A stretch of 64,000 nt of DNA. Origin: Telmatospirillum sp. J64-1 (GTDB lineage: Bacteria; Pseudomonadota; Alphaproteobacteria; Rhodospirillales; Magnetospirillaceae). The notes beneath the pieces were generated by a model that made no database searches, was not told the DNA's origin, and saw nothing but the letters and a program-made list of their open reading frames with translations. The stretch spans positions 124,001 through 188,000 of the forward strand of contig NZ_SBHN01000001.1 in NCBI RefSeq assembly GCF_006980715.1. The letters are read 5' to 3'. Positions 1-8,626 of the stretch are shown here, piece by piece; positions within the stretch are counted from its first letter, which is position 1; each line of letters opens with the position of its first letter. Both the position numbers and the translations under genes were made by a program.

Positions 1-83
1 AGGATGCCGGGCTGTTCCAGCAGGGCACGGAAGCGCTCCCCGGCGGGAATGTCGGAGCAGGAGGCGGATTCGAGATATGGCAT
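1..83 (-). CDS. PEP mutase / isocitrate lyase family protein (5' end only)
   Basis: Only the first 27 codons lie in the window; the gene runs off the left edge. The ATG at 83 on the minus strand has an AGGAG ribosome site just upstream. The N-terminus ends in ERFRALLEQPGIL, which resembles the opening helix of carboxyvinyl-carboxyphosphonate phosphorylmutase / 2-methylisocitrate lyase proteins, a TIM-barrel family that makes or breaks C-C or C-P bonds next to a 2-oxo acid. It lies 53 nt after the amidohydrolase on the same strand, so the two are probably co-transcribed. Only the family is suggested by this short stretch; the reaction cannot be judged. Confidence 0.55.
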   Translation of the reverse strand, partial: MPYLESASCSDIPAGERFRALLEQPGI

Positions 84-136
84 GATGTTTCTCCTGGGGG
101 TGCCGTTTCTCTTGGGCTTGGTCGGAGACTTGTCCC

Positions 137-982
137 TTAAAGGAAGAAAACGTTTTTCGGATTGACGCAGAGAATGATGGTCCGTGCGATTTCATCGGCG
201 ACCCAGCGAGAGAGGTCGTCGATACATTTCTGATAGCTCATTCCCTCTTCATGGGAGACCCACGGCCAGTCGCTCGCCCAGAGCAATTGCCCCGGCCCGC
301 CTGTTGCCATCAAGGCATCGACATAAGGCTGGGGATCGCGCCCGCCCAGACGGTAGGGGGCCGAGAGCTTCACGAAGGCCTGGCCGAATCCGGCATATTT
401 CAGGACTTGCTGGAAACCCGCGCATTCCACCCCTTGTTCGGGCTCGGGCGAGCCGAAATGGTCGATCACCAGGCGCACGCCGCTTTGGGCGAAAAGGGGC
501 AGGATGCCGGCCATGCGCGCGCCTTCGAGATAGAGTTCCGCATGCAGGCCGGCGTCGCGGATGCGCCCGAGAAAAGCCTGGAAATCGGCAGCGCCGACAT
601 CGGGCAGGCTTTTCTTCTTGAACCAGTTGAAGCGGATGCCGGCGATACCGGCCTCCCGCAGCCTGGAAAGTTCTTCGGTGCCGGTTTCCGGCGAAACGAT
701 GGCCGTGCCGCGAAGACGCTCGGGATATTTCGCCAGCGCCGCCAGGATCAGCGAATTGTCCGTACCATAGAAGCTCGGCTGGGTCAGGACCCCGTGCGAG
801 AGACCGTGCCGGTCGAGAAGGGCGATGTATTCCTCGGCATGAATGTCGCGCTGCGGCGCAGAATGGCGCTCGGCGGCAAGGGGCGCATCGACCAGCATGA
901 CATGCGCATGGCAGTCCACGCCGGTCACCGGCAAGGACTTCGCCTTCCTTTGGGTCGTTTCGTTCCGCGTTTCTGCCGTCAT
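137..982 (-). CDS. Amidohydrolase-family (PDC lactonase-like) hydrolase
   Basis: 281 residues, the usual size for the amidohydrolase_2 / 2-pyrone-4,6-dicarboxylate lactonase (LigI) group. The metal-type HxH motif is seen as VDCHAHVM at about residues 22-29, followed by VIDHFG in the middle and LLWASDWPW near the C-terminus, where the Asp activates water in this family. Expected to hydrolyse a lactone or cyclic carboxylic acid in the cytosol. It is divergent from the LysR regulator at 1092 with 109 nt between them, and followed by the PEP mutase-like gene. The substrate is unknown; an aromatic-derived or sugar-acid lactone is plausible because the nearby binding protein is of the carboxylate-binding Bug type. 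Confidence 0.8.
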   Translation of the reverse strand: MTAETRNETTQRKAKSLPVTGVDCHAHVMLVDAPLAAERHSAPQRDIHAEEYIALLDRHGLSHGVLTQPSFYGTDNSLILAALAKYPERLRGTAIVSPETGTEELSRLREAGIAGIRFNWFKKKSLPDVGAADFQAFLGRIRDAGLHAELYLEGARMAGILPLFAQSGVRLVIDHFGSPEPEQGVECAGFQQVLKYAGFGQAFVKLSAPYRLGGRDPQPYVDALMATGGPGQLLWASDWPWVSHEEGMSYQKCIDDLSRWVADEIARTIILCVNPKNVFFL

Positions 983-1051
983 GCCGTGCGTCGCCCCTTC
1001 TTCATTGGTGATTTTTATATGAATTGAAATTACAGGCTGGGATGGGATAGG

Positions 1052-1094
1052 TCTAATGAGGATTCATCAGTGATGGCGATAGGAAAAACTTATG
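1052..1094. promoter_or_regulatory. Candidate LysR operator, copy 1 of a two-block motif
   Basis: The block TCTAATGAGGATT (1052-1064) is followed after 10 nt by GGCGATAGGA (1075-1084) and after 6 nt by TATG, which contains the lysR start. The same blocks at the same spacings recur at 3397-3439. It lies in the lysR/amidohydrolase divergent region, the normal place for a LysR activator site. The binding role is inferred. Confidence 0.6.
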
Positions 1095-2009
1095 AGGCGT
1101 TATTCCCTCGCACAGCTGGAGGCCTTCGTCGCCATTGCCAAGACGGGTTCCTTCCGCTCGGCCGCCGACAAGCTCGGCCTGACCCAGCCGACGGTTTCCC
1201 TGCGGATCCGCGAATTGGAAGCGACGATCGGGAAGACCCTTTTCGAACGGCACGGCACCGGCGCCCGGCTCACCTCCGAAGGCCTGGTCGTCCTGACCTA
1301 TGTCGAGCGCGGGCTCGGGCTTTTCGACGAGATGGAATACCGTCTCAAGACGGGCGACCCCTTGCGCGGCATCCTGCGGCTGGGGTCTTCCAACACCTTC
1401 GCCTTGAGCCCCCTGGCTTCCATCCTGGCGACGCTCGAACAATCCTATCCCCAGCTTCAGGTCGAGGTGACGATCGCCGACAGCAACTCGCTCGGCGCCA
1501 TGCTCAATGACAACCTTCTCGACATCGCCTTCATGATGGCGACCAATGTGAAGCCGAGTGTCAGGGTCGAGCCCCTGGCCAGCTGCGAGATTGCCTGGCT
1601 GAGCGCCACGACGGCAAACGGCCGTCCGGCGACCCTTTCTCATGATCTCGCCGGCAAGAGGATCATGACGCTGCCGTCGACCTCGCCCCTTTACGCGATG
1701 ATCACGGAATGGTTCCAGGCCACCGGGCTGCCCCAGCCGGCCTTCAGCACCTGCAACGACATGGCGACCATCCTGCGTCTGGTCAAAGCCGGTGTGGCGA
1801 CGAGCGTCCTGCCGGTCTGCGTGGCCGAGATCGAACTGCAAGCCGGCCTGATCGTCGGCAGCAACCCAGGCGGGCTGCTCAAGCCGTTGCCCCTGTGCGC
1901 CGCTTATCAGGCCAATGCCCAGGGGCCGGGCATCGACGTGATCTTGCAGGTGGCCCGGCACACCATTTCCCGCATGGGCAGCAGCGTCAGGCTTCTGGAG
2001 CGCCCCTGA
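1092..2009 (+). CDS. LysR family transcriptional regulator
   Basis: 305 residues, full length for the family. The N-terminal winged helix-turn-helix is clear (about residues 5-65: LAQLEAFVAIAKTGSFRSAA, then LTQPTVSLRIRELE) and is followed by the two-lobed periplasmic-protein-like effector domain. The gene is divergent from the amidohydrolase at 982, so it most likely controls that operon and itself. The shared motif at 1052 and 3397 suggests that it also controls the Bug-type binding protein downstream of it. The effector is unknown. Confidence 0.9.
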   Translation: MRRYSLAQLEAFVAIAKTGSFRSAADKLGLTQPTVSLRIRELEATIGKTLFERHGTGARLTSEGLVVLTYVERGLGLFDEMEYRLKTGDPLRGILRLGSSNTFALSPLASILATLEQSYPQLQVEVTIADSNSLGAMLNDNLLDIAFMMATNVKPSVRVEPLASCEIAWLSATTANGRPATLSHDLAGKRIMTLPSTSPLYAMITEWFQATGLPQPAFSTCNDMATILRLVKAGVATSVLPVCVAEIELQAGLIVGSNPGGLLKPLPLCAAYQANAQGPGIDVILQVARHTISRMGSSVRLLERP

Positions 2010-2089
2010 ACGCGCGGGGCGCCCAGGGGCAGGAGCATGGAGAAGACCGGTCACGACAGGATCCTCCGATCCCTAGGCGGTCAGGCCCG

Positions 2090-3049
2090 TCAGTTGCGTG
2101 CCAGGCCGAGAGATCGCAGGACTTCCCCGAAGGCATCGAATTCGGCGCGGATGCGCTGGTCGAGTTCGTCACCTTTCAGGATTCGCGGCGATTCGCCGAT
2201 CTTGGCGAGGAACTCCTGATGTTCCGGGGCCAGGGCCGCCTGTTCGATGGCATCGGCCAGGAAGGCACGCCGTTCTTCCGGCAGGTCCTTCGGGGCCATG
2301 ATGAAGCGCCAGAGGACGGTTTCCAACTCGGGGTAGCCAAGCTGGCCGAAGCTGCTGGCATTGGGCAGGACGTCATTGGGCTCGGCCGAGGTGACGATCA
2401 GGCATTTGGCCTCGCCGCTTTCCACATAGGGCACGATGGGAGAAATGGTGCCGCCATAGATATCGACATGGCCGCCCAGGAAGTTCTGCAAGGTCTCGCC
2501 CGCGCCCCGGAAGGGAATGGGATGCAGGTCGATTCCGGTCGGACCGGCAAGGCGTTCCACGGCCAGCTGCATGACCCCGCCGACGCCGTCATTGCCGTAG
2601 GAATAATGGCCGGGCCTCTTCAGCACTTCCTCGATGAAGCCCTGGCCGTCATCGGCGGGGAAATCCGGCTTGACGCAAAGCGTATAGGGCGTCTGCGACG
2701 TACTGATGATGGGCGTGAAACTGTCCATGTCGTATTGCACCGGCTGGACATGCGGCACGCTGGTGATGGCGCCGTTCCAGGTCGCGAGCAGGGTATAGCC
2801 GTCGGGCTTGCTGCGCAGGAATTGCGTCACCCCGACGCCGCCGCCGCTGCCCGCGACATTGATCACGGCCACGGGCTTGTCGATGACCTGCGAAACTTGG
2901 GTCGCCAGCATGCGCGCCGCCGTGTCCGTGCCGCCACCGGCCGGGGCGGGGACGATCATCTCGATCGGGCGGGTGGGAAAGTCCTGTGCCATGGCAGGGG
3001 CGATGCCGGCCGCAGTACACAGGCTGGCCGCGAGAAGCGCTTTCTTCAT
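2090..3049 (-). CDS. Tripartite tricarboxylate transporter substrate-binding protein (Bug/TctC family), orphan
   Basis: 319 residues from the ATG at 3049, which has a GGAGGACA ribosome site; the longer reading frame to 3208 only adds non-conserved sequence ahead of the signal peptide. Residues 1-22 form a signal peptide cut after AMA, followed by QDFPTRPIEMIVPAPAGGGTD, the typical Bug start with the carboxylate-binding loop. It would bind a carboxylate in the periplasm. No TctA/TctB genes are adjacent in the same unit; the next tct genes start on the far side of a 525-nt gap and have their own TctC, so this is one of the common orphan Bug proteins. Confidence 0.88.
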   Translation of the reverse strand: MKKALLAASLCTAAGIAPAMAQDFPTRPIEMIVPAPAGGGTDTAARMLATQVSQVIDKPVAVINVAGSGGGVGVTQFLRSKPDGYTLLATWNGAITSVPHVQPVQYDMDSFTPIISTSQTPYTLCVKPDFPADDGQGFIEEVLKRPGHYSYGNDGVGGVMQLAVERLAGPTGIDLHPIPFRGAGETLQNFLGGHVDIYGGTISPIVPYVESGEAKCLIVTSAEPNDVLPNASSFGQLGYPELETVLWRFIMAPKDLPEERRAFLADAIEQAALAPEHQEFLAKIGESPRILKGDELDQRIRAEFDAFGEVLRSLGLARN

Positions 3050-3396
3050 TGTCTGTCCTCCCAGTACAGTACTTTTCAGGGAACCCTCGGACCTTCTCGT
3101 GATGGTCTTGAGGTTTCGGAAAAGAGGACGGCCAGTATTTCCTGGGCCTGTCTTGCCTGAAGCAGAGACGTCTCGGCTGAACCGTGCTAACCAGGCAGCC
3201 GCCATCAATGAAAAAGAACCGGGGAGGGAACGGGGTGGGACACAAAGCCCGCTTATCTGGCTCCTGGATGCCAGGCCTGCCCGAGACCATGCTGACCGGG
3301 CGGCACTTCCCTGCTAGGTCTTCCCACGACCACGATCCATCCCAGCGATAAGTTTTTTCTTAATTACGGAGAGTTTATCCCTGTCCCGTCCAGGCG

Positions 3397-3439
3397 TCTA
3401 ATGAGGATTTCTCGCCATAGGCGATAGGATTCTCCTATG
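3397..3439. promoter_or_regulatory. Candidate LysR operator, copy 2
   Basis: The blocks TCTAATGAGGATT (3397-3409), GGCGATAGGA (3420-3429) and TATG (3436-3439) repeat those at 1052-1094 with identical spacing. Only an ATG-TCA-TAA mini-frame follows, so coding conservation does not explain the match. This copy also contains ATAGGAttcTCCTAT, an inverted repeat. It lies upstream of the minus-strand Bug gene. Confidence 0.6.
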
Positions 3440-3469
3440 TCATAAGGGGGGTGAAGGGGCGTAAAAGAA

Positions 3470-3496
3470 GCTGCCATGTCCGGAAAACATGGCAGC
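3470..3496 (-). terminator. Rho-independent terminator of the tct operon
   Basis: Perfect 10-bp stem GCTGCCATGT / ACATGGCAGC with a 7-nt loop, 78 nt past the tctA stop. Read on the minus strand it is followed by TTCTTTTA, the expected U-rich tail. Confidence 0.75.
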
Positions 3497-3574
3497 CGCC
3501 TTGATGAACGCTACCTGATAACCCCTTTGTATGGGCGAAGGTGTTATTCCTTCTTCATTAAAGCGAAACGGTCT

Positions 3575-5077
3575 CTACATTGCCGTTTCTTGTCTGTTTT
3601 GGCGGATCTTCTTCATGAAATAGGGCACCACGGGCCAGACGAGGGCGAGGATGGCGAACCCGATCAGGCTGACGCTCAAGGCGCGCTCGAAGAAGATCCC
3701 GTGCGAACCCTGCGACATGATCAAGGCGCGGGCGTAGTTGGATTCGACGATGGCGCCCAGGACCATGGCCAGCACCAGCGGGGCCATGGGGAAGCGCAGT
3801 TTCTTCAGGAAATAGCCGCCGATGCCGAACCCGATCGCCAGCCAGACGTCGAACATCAGGTTGCGGAAGGAATAGGTGCCGACAAGAGACAGCAGGATGA
3901 TGCCGACCGCCAGATAGGAATTCGGCAAGGCAAGGACCCGCCGCCACAGCGGCATCGCGGCAATCGCCAGGACGAAGAGCATCGGGAAGGCGACCAGCAT
4001 GCCGACGAACAGTCCATAGACCACATCCGGATTCTGGCTGAACAGCCTGGGGCCGGGTTGCAGGCCATGGATGATGAGGGCGCCGATCAGGACCGCCGTC
4101 GTCGGGCTGCCGGGTAGGCCGAGGGTGAGAAGCGGCATCAGGGAGCCGCCGACTGAGGCGCTGTTCGCGGCTTCCGGCGCGGCTACCCCCCGGATCTGCC
4201 CTTGGCCGAAGGTCTCGGGTTCCTTGGACCAGCGGCGTTCCTGGACATAGGCGAGCCAGCCGGCGATATTCGCGCCCGCCCCCGGAATCGCGCCGACCAC
4301 CGTGCCGATCACCGAACCCCGCAGGAAGGTCGGGAACATGGCAAGCGCGGGGCCGATCCCCAGCGATCCGGAAGACATGCTTTTTTCGGCCTTGTCGGAG
4401 GTGTTGTTGCCGCGTTCCGCGAGGGTGAAGGCCTCGGCAAGGGCGAAGACGCCGATCAGCACCACCAGGAACGGAATGCCTTCATAGAGCTCGAAGAACG
4501 GTCCCGTGAAGCGCGGCGATCCCGAGACGGGATCGACACCGACGACGGCCAGCAACAGGCCGATGAGGCCCGCGATCAGTCCCTTCAGGATCGTATCGCC
4601 GCTCAGGCTGGCGATCAGCGTCAATCCCAGCAGCCCGAGCGCGAAATATTCCGGGGCGCCGAATTTGAGGACGAAGGCGATGAGCGGTTGGGAAAACACG
4701 ATCAGGGAGATCGCGCCGATGATGCCGCCGATGGTCGATGCCGTCAGCGAGGCCTGCAGGGCCATCGCGCCCTGGCCCTTGCGGTTCATGGGATAGCCGT
4801 CGACGACGGTGGCCGTCGCGGCGGCCGTGCCCGGCGTGCCGATGAGAATCGCCGAGATCGAGCCCCCGTATTCCGCCGCGATATAGAGGGAAACGAGAAG
4901 GTTGAAGCTGACGGACGGGGGCAGACTGAAGGTCGCCGGAATGAGCAGGGCGACCCCCAGCGAAGGTCCGAGGCCAGGCAGGGCGCCGACGAGAATGCCA
5001 AGAGCCGTGCCCACGAAGATTGCCAAGATCCCCTGCCAGGTGAAGACGGTCTCGATGCCAAGGAGAAGTTCTTGCAT
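3575..5077 (-). CDS. tctA: Tripartite tricarboxylate transporter large permease TctA
   Basis: 500 residues, the normal TctA length, with about 10-12 hydrophobic segments. The two conserved loops are present near the N-terminus: GALPGLGP (about residues 32-39) and YGGSISAILIGTPGTAAA (about residues 70-87). TctA is the inner-membrane channel that moves a carboxylate with cations after delivery by the periplasmic TctC. It is last in the minus-strand order gntR, dehydratase, tctC, tctB, tctA, with 21 nt after tctB and a terminator downstream. The neighbouring acid-sugar dehydratase suggests that a sugar acid is imported. Confidence 0.93.
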   Translation of the reverse strand: MQELLLGIETVFTWQGILAIFVGTALGILVGALPGLGPSLGVALLIPATFSLPPSVSFNLLVSLYIAAEYGGSISAILIGTPGTAAATATVVDGYPMNRKGQGAMALQASLTASTIGGIIGAISLIVFSQPLIAFVLKFGAPEYFALGLLGLTLIASLSGDTILKGLIAGLIGLLLAVVGVDPVSGSPRFTGPFFELYEGIPFLVVLIGVFALAEAFTLAERGNNTSDKAEKSMSSGSLGIGPALAMFPTFLRGSVIGTVVGAIPGAGANIAGWLAYVQERRWSKEPETFGQGQIRGVAAPEAANSASVGGSLMPLLTLGLPGSPTTAVLIGALIIHGLQPGPRLFSQNPDVVYGLFVGMLVAFPMLFVLAIAAMPLWRRVLALPNSYLAVGIILLSLVGTYSFRNLMFDVWLAIGFGIGGYFLKKLRFPMAPLVLAMVLGAIVESNYARALIMSQGSHGIFFERALSVSLIGFAILALVWPVVPYFMKKIRQNRQETAM

Positions 5078-5098
5078 GGTTACGGGAACCTCTGGTCG

Positions 5099-5572
5099 TT
5101 AGGGGAAGGGGACGTCGAGCAAGAGGTGGAAGAGCCCGTAGACCGCGGCAGGCATGAGGGCGGCGGCGATGAAGGCACCGATCCATCCGGCTCCGAGCAG
5201 ACGCACGCCGATCAGCGTCGCCGGAATGAACAGGACCAGAAAGTCGAGCATGCTCCACAGATAGACGCAGACGGCCGTGCCTGCCGTCAGCGCCATCGCG
5301 CGCCCGGACCCTTTGAGAGAGAGTCCCGGCTCCGGGGCGCCGAAGAGGCTCCGCAGGATCAACGCCCCTGCCAGGACGGCGAGCAGGGTGGCATAGATCG
5401 TGGGAAGCCGCGCCGGGCCCGGAGCGCCCAGCGTGCTCGGCGCGGGAAATCCCCCCGCGACGACGATCATGACGATTGCCACGATCCCCATGACCAGCGC
5501 GGCCAGGATGGTGCCGTATCGCATGAGCGCCATGGCACGGCGCTCATGCAATGTCGGGGTTGGCGTACTCAA
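5099..5572 (-). CDS. tctB: Tripartite tricarboxylate transporter small permease TctB
   Basis: 157 residues with four hydrophobic segments, the size and layout of TctB, the small membrane partner of TctA. The ATG at 5572 overlaps the tctC stop by 4 nt, so translation of the two is coupled. Sequence conservation in TctB is weak, and the call rests on length, topology and position between tctC and tctA. Confidence 0.9.
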   Translation of the reverse strand: MSTPTPTLHERRAMALMRYGTILAALVMGIVAIVMIVVAGGFPAPSTLGAPGPARLPTIYATLLAVLAGALILRSLFGAPEPGLSLKGSGRAMALTAGTAVCVYLWSMLDFLVLFIPATLIGVRLLGAGWIGAFIAAALMPAAVYGLFHLLLDVPFP

Positions 5573-6534
5573 TTGAGGTTTCCGCTGTTCTCGAGGAAGG
5601 TGCGGCGGGACTCAACCTCCCGGCGGACCAGTTCCTGCATCTCGTCCTTGGTCAGGTCCAGGGAGGACTGCATGTTGTTTCGCATGAATTCCTGCCAGGA
5701 TTCCGTCTGTTCGACCGCGGCGATCGCCTCGAGCAGCCGGTCGGTCGCTTCGTCGGGCGTGCCGCTACGCACCATGACGCCGCGCCAGATGGATTCCACG
5801 ACGTCATAGCCCTGTTCCTTGAAGGTCGGGGTGTCGGGGAAGTATTCGTCGCGGCCATCGGTCGAGATGCCGAGCAGCCGGAACTCGCCGCTTTCGATCT
5901 GGGCCAGGGCGGAGCTGGGGGTCAGGACGGCCGCGTCGAGATGCCCGCCGAGCAGCGCCATTGCCGCCTCGTTCCCGCCATCGAAGGGAATCCAGGCCGC
6001 CTCGAAATCGGCTTCTTCCTGCAGGCGGTAGAAGACGAATTGATGGAAGCCGGCCGAGGCATAGCCGCCAACCCGCAATCCATTGGGGTTCTGCTGCAGG
6101 TATTCGACGAAGTCTTCCATGGTCTGGAAGTCGCTGTCCCCGCGCACAGCGACGGCGGAGGGTTCGGCCTGCAGGGCGCGCAGCACGGTGAAGTTGTCGG
6201 GGCTGAACGGAACCTGACCCTTGGCCATGGTGAAGGTCATGCTGGCGGTCGTCGAGAGGACGGTATAGCCGTCCGCCGGCTGCGTCATGACATAGGACAT
6301 GGCGACGGCCCCGGAGCCGCCGGTACGGTTCTCGACCGGAACCTGAACGCCGAGTTCCGCACTGAGCTGGCGTGCAAGCTGGCGCATCATGCTATCGAGC
6401 GGAGAACCCGCCGCCGACCAGACCACGAAGCGGATGTCTTTTTCGGGATAGTCCGCCGCCTGTACGGGCGCTGTCAGGGTGAAGGCCAGGAGCGACAGCG
6501 ATGCCGCAGCGGCCAAGGTCTTCAGAGTTTTCAT
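5569..6534 (-). CDS. tctC: Tripartite tricarboxylate transporter substrate-binding protein TctC
   Basis: 321 residues with a signal peptide of about 26 residues ending in VQA, followed by ADYPEKDIRFVVWSAAGSPLD, the Bug-family start. Here the carboxylate loop reads WSAAGSPLD instead of the usual PAAGGGTD, which may mean a different ligand from the orphan Bug protein at 2090. It feeds TctA/TctB encoded directly downstream. It lies 85 nt after the dehydratase gene in the same operon. A sugar acid such as galactonate or a related aldonate is a reasonable guess from the neighbours, not from the protein itself. Confidence 0.9.
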   Translation of the reverse strand: MKTLKTLAAAASLSLLAFTLTAPVQAADYPEKDIRFVVWSAAGSPLDSMMRQLARQLSAELGVQVPVENRTGGSGAVAMSYVMTQPADGYTVLSTTASMTFTMAKGQVPFSPDNFTVLRALQAEPSAVAVRGDSDFQTMEDFVEYLQQNPNGLRVGGYASAGFHQFVFYRLQEEADFEAAWIPFDGGNEAAMALLGGHLDAAVLTPSSALAQIESGEFRLLGISTDGRDEYFPDTPTFKEQGYDVVESIWRGVMVRSGTPDEATDRLLEAIAAVEQTESWQEFMRNNMQSSLDLTKDEMQELVRREVESRRTFLENSGNLN

Positions 6535-6619
6535 GTCTTTCCTCCCTGGAGGCCGTTATCGGTCGGCCTCTTCGTCGGTTATCGAGGGATAGGGTTTTCG
6601 AGGGATAAGGGGCCTGGAC

Positions 6620-7798
6620 TCAGAAGGAGTGTTTCGGCGCGTCCGAACGGGGGCCTTCGTTTTCCGGCAGCGGCAGGACGCGCTGGGGGAAGGGCTTGCC
6701 CGGCATGGAGCGGAGCACGTCTTCATTCACCTCGATCCCCAGGCCCGGCCCTTCCGGCAGTGTGATGTAGCCATCGACCGGCTTGAGGGGATTGCGGCAG
6801 AGCTTCGCGCCCAATTCCTCGAAGGGAATGAAGTATTCGGTGATGATGAAGTTCGGCATGCAGGCGGAAGCATGGACGGTCGCCGACAAGGCCAGGGTCG
6901 TGGAATTGTAGTTATGCGGCGAGCAGGCGATCATCTCGGCTTCGGCGGCGGCGGCGATATACATCAATTCGAGGATGCCGCCGCAATTCGCCACGTCCGG
7001 ATTGATGATATCCACGGCGCGTTCACGCAGCACCGGGCGGAAACCGGCCCGGCCATAGAGCGCTTCACCGGTGACGGTCGGAATGGGGGACTTGGCGCGC
7101 ACATCGGCAAGGGCCTGGACATTTTCCGACTGGCAGGGCTCCTCGAACCAGTAGGGCTCGAATTCGGCGAGGGCATTGGCCAGGTCGATGGCATGCATCG
7201 GGGCCAGTCTGCGGTGGATGTCGAGCAGGATGTCGACATCCGGGCCGATGGCGTCGCGGATGGCGCGGACGGTTTTCACTGCCTGGCGGATATGCTGCTT
7301 GGGAATATAGGTCCGCCAGGGGCGGGGAAGGGGATCGAGCTTGAGCGCCGTGAAGCCGTTTCGGACCACTTTCTCGGCGGCGCGGGCGTAATCCTCCGCG
7401 TCCTGCATCTTGTAGCTCCAGCCATTGGCATAGACGCGGATGCGCTCCCGGGTTTTGCCGCCCAGCAGATTGTAGACCGGCTGGTCCGTCGCCTTGCCCA
7501 CGATATCCCACAGGGCTTGTTCGATCCCCGAAACGGCGCAGTGGAATTCGAGGGAGGCGCGGCGCTGGGCGTAATCGTCGAAGGCGACCTGGCAGATATG
7601 GCGGATCTGGAAGGGGTCGCGGCCGATGACATAGCGCCCCAATTCCTCGACCTGGGCCGCTATGGCGCGGTCGCGGTCATACTGGCTGTAGGCTTCCCCC
7701 CAGCCGACGATCCCGGCGTCGGTCTCGATCCTGACGAAGATCAGATTTTTGCGCCATCCCGGATGGACTGTCAGACATTCGAGTTTGGTTATCTTCAT
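6620..7798 (-). CDS. Enolase-superfamily acid-sugar dehydratase (galactonate/mannonate dehydratase-like)
   Basis: 392 residues with the mandelate racemase / muconate lactonizing fold. The Mg ligands appear as D193 (in LLDIHRRLAP), E219 (WFEEP) and E245 (TVTGEAL); the His-Asp dyad is D268 (NPD) and H295 (SPHN). The extra His of the D-I-H motif (H195) is the feature of D-galactonate and D-mannonate dehydratases, where it acts as general acid. It should remove water from an aldonic acid to give a 2-keto-3-deoxy acid in the cytosol. It starts 5 nt after gntR and precedes tctCBA, so uptake and first step are co-expressed. No KDG kinase or aldolase is in the operon; these must lie elsewhere. Confidence 0.85.
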   Translation of the reverse strand: MKITKLECLTVHPGWRKNLIFVRIETDAGIVGWGEAYSQYDRDRAIAAQVEELGRYVIGRDPFQIRHICQVAFDDYAQRRASLEFHCAVSGIEQALWDIVGKATDQPVYNLLGGKTRERIRVYANGWSYKMQDAEDYARAAEKVVRNGFTALKLDPLPRPWRTYIPKQHIRQAVKTVRAIRDAIGPDVDILLDIHRRLAPMHAIDLANALAEFEPYWFEEPCQSENVQALADVRAKSPIPTVTGEALYGRAGFRPVLRERAVDIINPDVANCGGILELMYIAAAAEAEMIACSPHNYNSTTLALSATVHASACMPNFIITEYFIPFEELGAKLCRNPLKPVDGYITLPEGPGLGIEVNEDVLRSMPGKPFPQRVLPLPENEGPRSDAPKHSF

Positions 7799-7803
7799 CT
7801 ATC

Positions 7804-8505
7804 TCAGGCTTTCTTCTTTGTTTTCGATAAGTCGGAATAGAGCGCGTCGGACTGAAGCACGAGCTTGCCGGTCGCCGACATCGCATTGAGGAAGCGTTCC
7901 TTGCCGTTGCGGATGTGATTTTCGAGATGGACGCCGGCCATCTCGCAATCGCCACGGCCGATGGCATCGAGGATTTCCCGGTGTTCCTGGTTGGAGACGG
8001 CAAGGCCGCCCCCGAAGGCCAGGCCGTGTCGGCGATAGATGCGCAATTCCTTGCCCATCGCGCGGTCCAGTTCGGCTAGGCGTTCGTTGCGGCTGGCCCG
8101 GTAGAGCGTGTCGTGGAAATCGAGGTTCAGGGCGACATAGCGTTCCGAGTCGCGCTCGGCGGCCACTTGGTCCATTTCGCGGATGAGCATGCGCAGATGG
8201 TCCAGGATTTCCCCGTCGATCAGAAGCGCGGCCTGCCGCCCGGCGAGACGGCCCAGGCTCGCCCGGATATCGAAGAGCTGCGTGATTTCCGGCAAAGAGA
8301 GGTTCTTCACGAAGGCGCCCTGGTTGGGAACGATTTCCACCAACCCCACGCGGACCAGCGCATGAAGGGCTTCCCGGATCACCGCCCGGCTCAGGCCGAG
8401 ACGCGCCGAAAGCGCGCTTTCGTTGATCCGTGATCCCAGCGAGAACTCACCGCTCATGATGAGTTCCTCGATCTTTTCTGCGGCGAGTTCGGATTGAACC
8501 GACAA
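7804..8505 (-). CDS. GntR family (FadR/FCD) regulator of the acid-sugar operon
   Basis: 233 residues: an N-terminal winged helix-turn-helix (about residues 10-70, with SALSARLGLSRAVIREALHALVRVGLVE) and a C-terminal all-helical FCD ligand domain with conserved metal/ligand-type His residues. First gene of its operon, 5 nt ahead of the dehydratase, so it likely represses its own transcript until a sugar acid binds. Three related 12-mers of the form ATTGyCGkCAAT between 8520 and 8625, directly upstream, are good operator candidates. Confidence 0.88.
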   Translation of the reverse strand: MSVQSELAAEKIEELIMSGEFSLGSRINESALSARLGLSRAVIREALHALVRVGLVEIVPNQGAFVKNLSLPEITQLFDIRASLGRLAGRQAALLIDGEILDHLRMLIREMDQVAAERDSERYVALNLDFHDTLYRASRNERLAELDRAMGKELRIYRRHGLAFGGGLAVSNQEHREILDAIGRGDCEMAGVHLENHIRNGKERFLNAMSATGKLVLQSDALYSDLSKTKKKA

Positions 8506-8519
8506 GCTGAACCTCCTTG

Positions 8520-8625
8520 AATGCCGACAATCTCTGGCGCCGTTTCGCCAAATGTCGTCAGGAAGGCTATCTTGATTGGATAATTGTCGTCAATCTTTTA
8601 TATTTGCCGAGTAATTGCCGGCAAT
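8520..8625. promoter_or_regulatory. Triplicated GntR operator candidates
   Basis: Three similar 12-mers: AATGCCGACAAT (8520-8531), ATTGTCGTCAAT (8583-8594) and ATTGCCGGCAAT (8614-8625, a perfect palindrome). The first is 15 nt ahead of the gntR start. The second overlaps, on the minus strand, a TTGACG that could be a -35 box. The third ends just past the stop codon of the EamA gene. Confidence 0.65.
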
Positions 8626-8626
8626 C

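Larger units (their letters stand above)
3050..3574. other. 525-nt non-coding region upstream of the Bug gene
   Basis: No credible gene is seen here. It holds the probable promoter/leader of the Bug gene (minus strand), an 11-nt palindrome AGTACAGTACT at 3063-3073, the second copy of the putative LysR motif (3397-3439) and the terminator hairpin of the tct operon (3470-3496). If the Bug gene is transcribed from near the 3397 motif, its leader is about 300 nt, unusually long for this window. Confidence 0.6.

Noticed and set aside
3050-3574. Possible riboswitch or small gene in the long gap upstream of the Bug gene
   Set aside because: No conserved riboswitch core or credible small reading frame could be recognised; only the shared motif, a short palindrome and the terminator are supported.
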